From the NCBI GenBank assembly GCA_001303665.1, contig LJUF01000040.1, positions 1 to 13,957 on the forward strand: a stretch of 13,957 bases of DNA, given 5' to 3'. Shown here piece by piece: positions 6,874 through 13,097 of the stretch. Position 1 is the first letter of the stretch, and the number at the start of each line of letters is the position of its first letter. Source of the stretch: Phycisphaerae bacterium SM23_33. GTDB lineage: Bacteria; Planctomycetota; Phycisphaerae; SM23-33. The notes under the pieces are model-generated. The model saw only the letters and a list, made by a program, of their open reading frames with translations, did not search any database and was not told the origin of the DNA. The position numbers and the translations under genes are program-made.

Positions 6874-9111
6874 ATGAAACGGAAGACGGCGGTGTTGGCA
6901 ATCGCCGCGGCGATTCTGGCGGCCTGCGAGCTGGCGGCCGGCGACGGCATGATCGTGCCGGTCCGCCCGAGCGCGCGGATCCGCGGCGAGTGGTCGGTCA
7001 AGTACCACCACGTCAAGATGAGCGTGCGCGACCAGGTGGCCTCCGTCCACATCGACCAGGAGTTCGTGAACGACTCCGGCGGCGACATGGAGGTGGAGTA
7101 CCTGTTCCCGGTGCCGCCCGGGGCGGCCATGGACTCCATGACCCTGGTGGTGGACGGCAGGGAGCTGACGGGCAAGCTGATGGAGGCCCAGGAGGCCCGG
7201 CGGATCTACGAGGACATCGTCCGCAGGAAGAAAGACCCCGCCCTGCTGGAGTACGTGGGCTACGGGCTGTACCGGACGCGGGCGTTCCCGCTGCAGCGGG
7301 GAAAGCCCGCCCACGTGATCACCACCTACACCACGGTGTGCCGGCGCGACCACGACCTGGTGGAGGTCTTCTACCCGCTGAACACGGAGAAGTACTCGGC
7401 CAGGAAGATTGACGACGTGGAGGTGACGGTGGACATCAAGGCCAAGGCCGACATCACCCAGGTGTACAGCCCCACGCACGACCTGAACGTTCAGCGCAAG
7501 GACGCCCGGCAGGTCATCGTCAGCTACCACGTCAAGGACGAGCTGCCCGACGTGGACTTCCAGGTGTACTACAAGGCCTCCAACGACAAGATCGGCGCCA
7601 CGGTGCTGAGCCACCGCCCGGACAAGACCCAGGACGGCTACTTCATCGTGCTGGTCTCCCCCAGCCCCAAGACCGCCGCCGAGCACGTCGCCAGCAAGGA
7701 CCTGGTGGTGGTGCTGGACCACAGCGGCTCCATGGCCCAGAACGGCAAGCTGGACCAGGCCAAGCAGGCCCTGCGCCAGGTGCTGGGCAGCCTGGGCGAG
7801 GAGGACCGCTTCAACGTGGTCACCTTCTGCGATGCGGTGGACAAGCTGTTCGCCGAGATGGTGGACGCCACCCGGAAGAACGTGGAGGAGGCCGTGGACA
7901 GGCTCGACCGGCTCGAGCCCACCGGCGGGACGAACATCGTCGACGCGGTGACCACGGCGATGGGGCTGTTCGGCAAGGACCACCGGCCGGCGTATATCCT
8001 GTTTCTGACCGACGGCATACCCACCGTCGGCGAGCGGAACGAAGGCAAGATCGTGGAGGCGGCCGGGAAGGCCAACGCCCACAACGTCCGGCTGTTCGCC
8101 CTGGGGGTGGGCTACGACGTGAACGTGCGGCTGGTGGACAAGCTGGCCCAGGGCAACCGGGGCGTGAGCGATTATGTCAAGCCCAAGGAGCCGCTGGAGG
8201 CGAAGGTTTCGGTGCTGTACAACAAGATCAAGCGGCCGGTGATGACCGACGTGAAGGTGGAGTTTGAGGACGTCCGCACCCAGATGACGTATCCGCGGGA
8301 GCTGCCGGACCTGTTCGACGGCGGCGAGATCCTGTGGGTCGGGCGGTACGACGACGGCGGCAAGACCACCCTCAACGTCAGCGGCATGCTGGCCGGCAGG
8401 AAGCAGAGCTTCGAGTACCCGGTCGTGCTGGCCCAGATCAGCGAGACGAACCAGAACAAGTTCGTGGAGCGGCTGTGGGCGGCGCGGCGGGTGGGCTTTT
8501 TGCTGGACGAGATCCAGCTTCACGGGGAGAGCAAGGAGGTGGTGGACGAGCTGGTCAAGCTCAGCAAGACCTACGGCATCATGACGCCGTACACGGCCTT
8601 CCTGGCCGATGAGACGGTGGCCCTCGGCCGGCCGGATGACCACCGCCGGCGGGCCGGCGAGGCCGCGGCGAACTTCGTCGCCAAGGGCGGCAGCGGCGTG
8701 TATGCCCAGGCCGACGCCAAGGCCCGGCTGGAGCTCCGCGAGGCCAAGCGGGCCTTGCCGGCGGGCGGCCCCGTGCCTTCCATGGCCGGGGAAGCCCGGC
8801 AGGGGGTGGCCCAGGTCGGCTGGAGCGACGGAAGGAATTACGACCGCAACGAGCAGGAGCGGCTGGCCAACGTCCAGAACGTTGGCAACCAGACCCTCTT
8901 CCGCCGAGGCCAGGTGTGGTACGCACCCGGCACCGAGAAGCTCGACCTGGAGAAGGACAAGGCCAGGATCCAGACCATCCAGCGCTTCAGCGAGGAGTAC
9001 TTCCAGTTGGTCCGCCAGAACAGCATTGACGAGAACCGGGTGCTGGCCAGCCAGCGGGCCGACGAAGAGCTGGTCATCAAGCTGCGAGGTCAGTTCTACC
9101 TGGTCAAGTGA
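6874..9111 (+). CDS. Secreted VIT domain and von Willebrand factor A domain protein
   Basis: A 745-residue exported protein. The amino terminus (MKRKTAVLAIAAAILAAC) is a signal peptide whose LAAC at 15-18 fits a lipobox, so it may be a lipoprotein anchored at Cys18; cleavage by signal peptidase I is the alternative. A VIT domain follows (about 35-165, including FVNDSGGDMEVEYLFPVPPG and EARRIYEDIVRRKKDPALLEY). The VWA domain (about 275-450) has a complete metal-ion site: Asp282-x-Ser284-x-Ser286 (LDHSGSM), Thr353 (PTGGTN) and Asp380 (LTDG), so divalent-metal-dependent ligand binding is expected. YGIMTPYTAFLADE near 567-580 is the usual downstream motif of bacterial VIT/VWA proteins. The remainder has no catalytic signature I recognise. 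The ATG has AGGAGAA at good spacing. Transcription ends at the terminator at 9142-9175, and the CreD-like gene converges on it. Confidence 0.95.
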   Translation: MKRKTAVLAIAAAILAACELAAGDGMIVPVRPSARIRGEWSVKYHHVKMSVRDQVASVHIDQEFVNDSGGDMEVEYLFPVPPGAAMDSMTLVVDGRELTGKLMEAQEARRIYEDIVRRKKDPALLEYVGYGLYRTRAFPLQRGKPAHVITTYTTVCRRDHDLVEVFYPLNTEKYSARKIDDVEVTVDIKAKADITQVYSPTHDLNVQRKDARQVIVSYHVKDELPDVDFQVYYKASNDKIGATVLSHRPDKTQDGYFIVLVSPSPKTAAEHVASKDLVVVLDHSGSMAQNGKLDQAKQALRQVLGSLGEEDRFNVVTFCDAVDKLFAEMVDATRKNVEEAVDRLDRLEPTGGTNIVDAVTTAMGLFGKDHRPAYILFLTDGIPTVGERNEGKIVEAAGKANAHNVRLFALGVGYDVNVRLVDKLAQGNRGVSDYVKPKEPLEAKVSVLYNKIKRPVMTDVKVEFEDVRTQMTYPRELPDLFDGGEILWVGRYDDGGKTTLNVSGMLAGRKQSFEYPVVLAQISETNQNKFVERLWAARRVGFLLDEIQLHGESKEVVDELVKLSKTYGIMTPYTAFLADETVALGRPDDHRRRAGEAAANFVAKGGSGVYAQADAKARLELREAKRALPAGGPVPSMAGEARQGVAQVGWSDGRNYDRNEQERLANVQNVGNQTLFRRGQVWYAPGTEKLDLEKDKARIQTIQRFSEEYFQLVRQNSIDENRVLASQRADEELVIKLRGQFYLVK

Positions 9112-9141
9112 CCCGCGCGCCCGCGCGACGCGTGGCTATTG

Positions 9142-9175
9142 GCCCCCGGCCGCCCCCGGCCGGGGGCTTTGCTTT
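9142..9175 (+). terminator. Intrinsic terminator after the VIT/VWA gene
   Basis: GCCCCCGGCC and GGCCGGGGGC form a perfect 10-base-pair stem around a six-base loop (GCCCCC), followed by TTTGCTTT. It acts on plus-strand transcripts 30 bases past the stop. There is no T-run on the other strand, so it should not terminate the converging operon well. Confidence 0.8.
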
Positions 9176-9195
9176 GGCGGGGCGGCTGCTTCGGC

Positions 9196-10644
9196 TCACC
9201 CGCTGCCGGCTGTCTCCGCGCGGTGCCGCCGGACCAGCAGCACGACGACGTATGCCAGCAGCAGCACGTACAGGACGGTCATCAGCAGGGCGTGGCTTTC
9301 GCTGATGCGAAGCAGCGGGTAGGCCAGGATGAACAGGGCGAAGAACCCCACCGTCCCCAAGGCCACGGCCCGGTCGGAGAACGCGAACTCCATCAGGGCC
9401 ATCACCGCGGTCAGTGCGGCCGCGGATATGGCCAGTCCCACGGCCAGGCCCAGCGAGTCGGCCAGGTGCCCGGTGAGGAGGTAGTGCAGGTGATAGCCCA
9501 GCCCCAGCAGGGCCAGCGGCACCCAGCGGACTCCAAGCCCGGCCACCACGCGGGTGACCAGGACCATGCTGAGCATCAGCACTAGCCCCCAGGGGGCGGC
9601 CGCGAGGATTCGGCCGACGTAGTAGCCGGCCTGGGTCTTCTTGGGGACGATCAGCCCCATGCCGAGTCGGGTGAAGGCGCCGTCGAGTTTCCATTCCAGC
9701 AGCGTGTCCTCGCCCCGGGCCTGCGTGAGCGTCGGCGTCATGCAGCCGATGGGGTAGTTGATGTCGCCCTCGCCGATGCCCTGGCAGAGCATGCGGAGCT
9801 TGTAGTTGCGGAGCTCGCGGCCGGCGCCGGGCTCGAATCGCAGGTAGTCCATGCCCCGGCTGTGATAGCTGACGACCACCTCGTGCTCCAGGCCGGGGGC
9901 CATGGGCAGGCCCCAGGTCAGCTTCTCGCCGGCGGCCACCACCTGGCTCCGGGGCGGCTGGCCGTCCACGGACACGGTCAGCTGGTCCACCAGCCCCTGC
10001 CCGGCCGGCAGGGGGAAATTGAACACCGCCTTCACGTCCCGGCCGGAGAAATTCACCACGCGATATTTGAGCCGCCAGTTGGTCTCGAAGCAGGGATACC
10101 AGGCCGAGCCCTTCCTGCGATAGTTCATCCACACCGTCACCTCGTGGTCGGTTTCGGCGACGGGGTTGCCGGGGACGGTGTGCTCCACCTCCTGCTTGCG
10201 GAAGCCGATGGGCTGGGTGGCGGCCTTGAGCTTCTCGCCGTCCAGCTCCAGTCCGTCCTTGTCGTAGAAATGGGTGGTGTAGTAGGCCAGCTGGGCCTGC
10301 ATTTCGCCCTGGACGTGCGGCCGGCCCCAGATGGTCTTGACGGCCTCGTGGTTGCGCTGGCTGACCCCGCCGCGGAGGCGGGTGAACTCCTCGGCCGAAA
10401 AGCGCAGGTGCAGGCAGATGACGGCCAGCGCGGCCAGCCCCACCAGGACCTTCAGCAGGTCTCCCAGCCCGCCCACGATGAGGCCGGTCCAGCGCTCGGG
10501 GCGGTCCTGCCGCCGCCGGCGCAGCCACCGGATGAGGCTGCCCAGCAGCACCGCCGCGACCAGCACGGCCAGGGCCGCCAAGGCGATCTTCTGGATCGGC
10601 GCGGACTGAAACCGCGACAGGACGCGAGAAAGGTAGGAGAACAT
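9196..10644 (-). CDS. CreD-like seven-pass membrane protein with a large extracytoplasmic domain
   Basis: 482 residues. Hydrophobic segments at about 19-38 and 60-80 are separated by a basic loop (RRRR at 42-45), then an extracytoplasmic domain at about 81-345, then five more segments at about 346-368, 373-392, 398-418, 428-446 and 450-472, ending in a basic cytoplasmic tail (RRHR). One or two amino-terminal helices, a big periplasmic beta-rich domain and a bundle of carboxyl-terminal helices is the layout of CreD, the 'cell envelope integrity' inner-membrane protein, and the segment around LGLGYHLHYLLTGHLADSLG also looks CreD-like from memory. Residues 197-228 follow the VIT-domain pattern of the neighbouring gene. 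The ATG at 10644 has GGGAG six bases upstream; the frame stays open to a TTG at 10686 without better support. It is the third gene of a leftward operon, 120 bases after the small lipoprotein. Membrane topology is clear; the CreD relationship is moderate. Confidence 0.85.
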   Translation of the reverse strand: MFSYLSRVLSRFQSAPIQKIALAALAVLVAAVLLGSLIRWLRRRRQDRPERWTGLIVGGLGDLLKVLVGLAALAVICLHLRFSAEEFTRLRGGVSQRNHEAVKTIWGRPHVQGEMQAQLAYYTTHFYDKDGLELDGEKLKAATQPIGFRKQEVEHTVPGNPVAETDHEVTVWMNYRRKGSAWYPCFETNWRLKYRVVNFSGRDVKAVFNFPLPAGQGLVDQLTVSVDGQPPRSQVVAAGEKLTWGLPMAPGLEHEVVVSYHSRGMDYLRFEPGAGRELRNYKLRMLCQGIGEGDINYPIGCMTPTLTQARGEDTLLEWKLDGAFTRLGMGLIVPKKTQAGYYVGRILAAAPWGLVLMLSMVLVTRVVAGLGVRWVPLALLGLGYHLHYLLTGHLADSLGLAVGLAISAAALTAVMALMEFAFSDRAVALGTVGFFALFILAYPLLRISESHALLMTVLYVLLLAYVVVLLVRRHRAETAGSG

Positions 10645-10764
10645 CCGAAACTCCCGGCCATCCGTGGCCAGTCCCAGACCACACAACCTCCCGTATTGGC
10701 CTTATCGGCGGGGCGGGTGAGAACTCTTCAAGGATTTTCCGCCGACGGCGCGGTCGGCCGGGGG

Positions 10765-11220
10765 CTATTTGACGCTGAGCATGGCCTTCTTCAGGGCCTC
10801 GGCCTTGGGCTGGACGGCCTGGGCCTTTCCCCCGGCCTCCGCGATGAGCACCTGGCGGCCGGGCACGAAAACGGCCAGCATGTAGGTGAACATGGTTCCC
10901 TTCTGCTCGGTGGCGAAGCTCAGCAGCTTGCCGGGCCGGCCGGCCTGGGACTGAATCGCCTCTTTGCCCGCCAGCTTGTAGCCCCTGAAGCCGACCAGCT
11001 CGTTCTTGACGGCCTCCGACCAGAACTCCAGCGTGCCCTGCCTGGGGTTGTCGTGGCTTCGCAGGGCCAGCACCACCCCGTCGGCCGAGACGGCCCGCAT
11101 CTGGTGCAGCCCGCCCGGCTCGTCCACGCGGACGAAGCCGGCGGGAAGGTCCATGGCCGGCTGGCAGCCCGCGGCTGCGGCCGCAACCGCAAGGGCCCAG
11201 AGTAGGCTTGTGCACTTCAT
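10765..11220 (-). CDS. Small probable lipoprotein of unknown function
   Basis: 151 residues. A short hydrophobic signal (MKCTSLLWALAVAAAAAGC) ends at Cys19, and AAGC fits a relaxed lipobox, so the product is probably a lipid-anchored envelope protein. The mature part begins MDLPAGFVRVDEPGG and continues MRAVSADGVVLALRSHDNP, FWSEAVKNEL and FRGYKLAGKEAI, then FTYMLAVFVPGRQVLIAEAGG. This alternating pattern resembles the small DcrB/PsbP-like fold, but I cannot assign a family with confidence. The ATG at 11220 has AGGAAAGGAAG in good position. It starts 15 bases after the DUF4349 stop, which strongly suggests co-transcription and perhaps translational coupling. No catalytic motif is visible. Confidence 0.82.
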   Translation of the reverse strand: MKCTSLLWALAVAAAAAGCQPAMDLPAGFVRVDEPGGLHQMRAVSADGVVLALRSHDNPRQGTLEFWSEAVKNELVGFRGYKLAGKEAIQSQAGRPGKLLSFATEQKGTMFTYMLAVFVPGRQVLIAEAGGKAQAVQPKAEALKKAMLSVK

Positions 11221-11235
11221 GGGGTCTTCCTTTCC

Positions 11236-11997
11236 TTAGAACAGGCCGGGCCGGCCCTCGAAGCTCGTCAGCTCCTTCAGTCCCAGCGTCCGCAGCCACC
11301 AGAACGGCAGGACCACCTTCAGCTCGCCGGGGGCCTGCGGGGCGGCGATGAAGTTCACGGTGATCGTGGCGTAGGCCACCCGGCTGGCCAGCCGGTTGAG
11401 CTGCCCCTCCAGCCGCTCGACCTCCGTCCGCACCCGGGCCAGCTCCTTCTCCACCTCCAGGGCCTGCTTCACGTCCTTGGCCTTCTCCAGCAGCCCCAGC
11501 AGCTTGGCCAGCAGGGCCTTGGCGCTCTTCAGCCGGATCTCCAGGTCCACGTACTCCTCGGTGACGTCCTGGGCCTGGACGTAGCGCTCGGTGACGCTGC
11601 CCATCTTTTCCAGCTCGGCCACCGCCTGGTCGAACCTGGCCGCCGGCACGCGGATGACGATGCCGCTGCCGGTCATCCGCTGCATGTACCCGCCCAGCCG
11701 CTCGGCGAGTTTTCTGGTTTCGGCGACGGCCCGGCCGACCTCGTCGGTCAATACCTTGAACTGGCCGGTGTAGACGACCTTTCGCGGCTCCACCGCCGCC
11801 AGGTGGGGCGTCTCCTCCGGCTGGGGCGCGATGTCGGCCGGCCGCCGCTCGCCGGTGGCCGCAGTCTCCGCCTCGCCCCTCAGGTGGATCCCTGCAGCCT
11901 GCGCCCGGGGCCCCTCGGGGTCGAACCACGAAAACTTCGGCTCGGCGCATCCGCCCGCCGCCAAGCCCAGCAGACACAACGTCAGAGCCTTGTGCAT
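11236..11997 (-). CDS. DUF4349 domain probable lipoprotein with coiled coil
   Basis: 253 residues from the ATG at 11997. The signal MHKALTLCLLGLAAGGC ends at Cys17, a likely lipidation site. A low-complexity stretch (about 25-68) is followed by DUF4349 (about 72-216): KVVYTGQFKVLTDEV, then LAERLGGYMQRM, IVIRVPAARFDQAVAELEKMG, VTEEYVDLEIRLKSAKALLAKLL, a strong heptad region (about 155-205) and ASRVAYATITVNF. DUF4349 proteins usually end in a transmembrane anchor; here the last 35 residues (LPFWWLRTLGLKEL and on) contain only a short hydrophobic patch, so anchoring probably depends on the lipid. I chose the ATG at 11997 for its spacing from AGGGGA and because it gives a compact signal peptide; in-frame ATGs at 12012 and 12021 are possible. 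The frame is open to 12180, but that part shows no family features and covers the promoter. It is the first gene of the leftward operon. Confidence 0.88.
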   Translation of the reverse strand: MHKALTLCLLGLAAGGCAEPKFSWFDPEGPRAQAAGIHLRGEAETAATGERRPADIAPQPEETPHLAAVEPRKVVYTGQFKVLTDEVGRAVAETRKLAERLGGYMQRMTGSGIVIRVPAARFDQAVAELEKMGSVTERYVQAQDVTEEYVDLEIRLKSAKALLAKLLGLLEKAKDVKQALEVEKELARVRTEVERLEGQLNRLASRVAYATITVNFIAAPQAPGELKVVLPFWWLRTLGLKELTSFEGRPGLF

Positions 11998-12112
11998 GAT
12001 CTTCCCCTTCATGGGCCGCATGCCATCGCGGCCGACATCCCGACGTGTCTCGATACCGGAATCTATGGATGATGCCTTCCGGCAGTATCGCCGGCTGCGC
12101 ATTCGAACGCAG

Positions 12113-12140
12113 ACTCTACCGCGCCGGCCGCACCTGTCAA
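12113..12140 (-). promoter_or_regulatory. Sigma70-type promoter for the DUF4349 operon
   Basis: On the minus strand a perfect TTGACA (12140-12135) and TAGAGT (12118-12113) are 16 bases apart. Transcription would begin near 12106, giving a leader of about 110 bases before the ATG at 11997. The -35 hexamer is one arm of the palindrome at 12134-12151. Confidence 0.5.
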
Positions 12141-12151
12141 ACACTTGACAG
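12134..12151. promoter_or_regulatory. Palindromic operator-like site with two opposed -35 hexamers
   Basis: CTGTCAA-ACAC-TTGACAG is a perfect 7-base inverted repeat with a four-base spacer. Each arm is a consensus TTGACA read in opposite directions, toward DUF4349 on one side and toward the sirtuin gene on the other. The leftward arm has a reasonable -10 at 16 bases; the rightward arm has none at 16-18 bases. A dimeric repressor bound here would block the leftward promoter. Confidence 0.45.
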
Positions 12152-12171
12152 TACCCTCCAGCCGCTCGGCT

Positions 12172-12223
12172 GCGCAACAAAGAATGTTGCGGCGGCTGTT
12201 CTGGCCCCGCGGGCGGGAACAGC
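12172..12223 (+). other. Two consecutive hairpins just upstream of the sirtuin gene
   Basis: The first stem pairs CGCAACA with TGTTGCG (12173-12179 with 12185-12191) around a five-base loop. The second pairs GCTGTTC with GAACAGC (12195-12201 with 12217-12223) around a 15-base GC-rich loop. The second ends five bases before the chosen ATG at 12229, where no clear ribosome binding site is seen. If transcribed, they would form a folded leader that hides or exposes the start. Confidence 0.3.
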
Positions 12224-12228
12224 GTAAC

Positions 12229-12990
12229 ATGGCCCTCGGACCCATGGGCCAGGCCAGGTTAGAACGGGGAGTCTCGGAGGCCCGGCAGATGCTCGCCTCG
12301 GCCGGCCGCGTGGTGGTGCTCACCGGGGCGGGCATATCGGCCGAGAGCGGCGTGCCCACCTTCCGCGGCGCCGGCGGCATGTGGGTGAGGGTCCGCGTGG
12401 AGGATTTCGCCACGCCGGCCGGCTTCGCCCGCGACCCCGAGAAGGTCCTGCGCTGGTATGACGAGCGGCGGATGCAGTTGAAGGACATTGCCCCCAACCC
12501 CGGCCACCGGGCCCTGGCCGAGCTGCAGCGGCAGGTCACCGCCCGCGGCGGCCGATTCACCCTGGTCACGCAGAACATCGACGGCCTGCACCAGGCGGCC
12601 GGCAGCCAGAACGTGCTGGAGCTGCACGGCTCCCTGCTGGCCCTGCGCTGCTCCGGGTGTGATCATCGCATCCGCATCGGCCTTGAGCCGGCCGAACCGG
12701 TGCAGAAGTGCCCCGACTGCGGCCGCTACCTCCGCCCCGACGTGGTCTGGTTCGGCGAGCCGCTGCCGGCCGACGCGCTCTCGGCCGCCATGGACGCCGC
12801 CGCCCGATGCCAGCTCTTCCTGACCGTGGGCACCAGCGCGGCGATTTACCCCGCCGCCGGGCTGGTGGACATCGCCGCCCGCGCCGGGGCGAAAACCATC
12901 GAGGTCAACCTCGAGCCCACCCCGGCCACGGGCGTCGTCGACGTCGCCCTGCGCGGCAAGGCCGGCGAGATCCTGCCGCGGCTGCTGTAG
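12229..12990 (+). CDS. cobB: NAD-dependent protein deacylase, class III sirtuin (CobB type)
   Basis: Removes acyl groups from lysine using NAD. From the ATG at 12229 the product has 253 residues. Motifs: VLTGAGISAESGVPTFRG (NAD binding, about 30-47), TQNIDGLH (114-121), catalytic His133 in LELHG, a zinc ribbon with Cys141/Cys144 and Cys161/Cys164 (LRCSGC and KCPDC), then VVWFGEPLP, VGTSAAIYPAA and a final VNLEP. WYDERR carries Tyr77 and Arg80 in the Y-x-x-R arrangement that marks class III sirtuins (SIRT5, E. coli CobB) and binds acidic acyl groups, so desuccinylase or demalonylase activity is expected beside deacetylation. The start is uncertain: the frame is open to a TTG at 12145, with ATGs at 12184, 12229 and 12244, none with a strong ribosome binding site. 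The gene is followed 103 bases later by purF. Confidence 0.93.
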   Translation: MALGPMGQARLERGVSEARQMLASAGRVVVLTGAGISAESGVPTFRGAGGMWVRVRVEDFATPAGFARDPEKVLRWYDERRMQLKDIAPNPGHRALAELQRQVTARGGRFTLVTQNIDGLHQAAGSQNVLELHGSLLALRCSGCDHRIRIGLEPAEPVQKCPDCGRYLRPDVVWFGEPLPADALSAAMDAAARCQLFLTVGTSAAIYPAAGLVDIAARAGAKTIEVNLEPTPATGVVDVALRGKAGEILPRLL

Positions 12991-13019
12991 CAGGCTTGCG
13001 CGGACTATAAGAGGAGCTA

Positions 13020-13097
13020 ATGCCAGCCGGGCTTGGTAGCATTCCAGACATCTGCTATTCTGGCCTTTGCCGATCCGGCTGCGGAGAAAAGCCTTGA
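13020..13097 (+). other. 25-codon ORF overlapping the purF start (possible leader peptide)
   Basis: An ATG at 13020, preceded by AAGAGGAG three bases upstream, opens a 25-codon frame with three cysteines (at 12, 17 and 21) and ends at TGA 13095-13097, overlapping the purF TTG start by two bases (TTGA). The arrangement is that of translational coupling. It may also be a chance ORF, since a plausible purF promoter (13033-13061) lies inside it. Confidence 0.25.
13033..13061 (+). promoter_or_regulatory. Possible extended -10 promoter for purF
   Basis: TTGGTA (13033-13038) and TATTCT (13056-13061) are 17 bases apart, and the -10 is preceded by TGC, the extended -10 element. Transcription would begin near 13068, about 26 bases before the purF start, with the GGAG ribosome binding site retained. 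Confidence 0.35.

Noticed and set aside
5389..8643. 1,084-codon open frame on the minus strand
   Set aside because: It lies antisense to ackA, the LysM gene and the VIT/VWA gene, all clearly coding on the plus strand. The translation is repetitive in His, Val, Gly, Leu and Asp, as expected for the antisense of GC-rich genes, and shows no domain.
10645..10764. Separate promoter for the CreD-like gene (TTGAAG and GATAAG)
   Set aside because: The spacing is 19 bases and both hexamers are weak; co-transcription with the lipoprotein genes is as likely.
9104..11977. 957-codon open frame on the minus strand
   Set aside because: Same strand but a different frame from the CreD-like, lipoprotein and DUF4349 genes. 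The product is Gly/Arg/Ala/Pro-rich without motifs, while the three called genes have signal peptides, membrane segments and ribosome binding sites.
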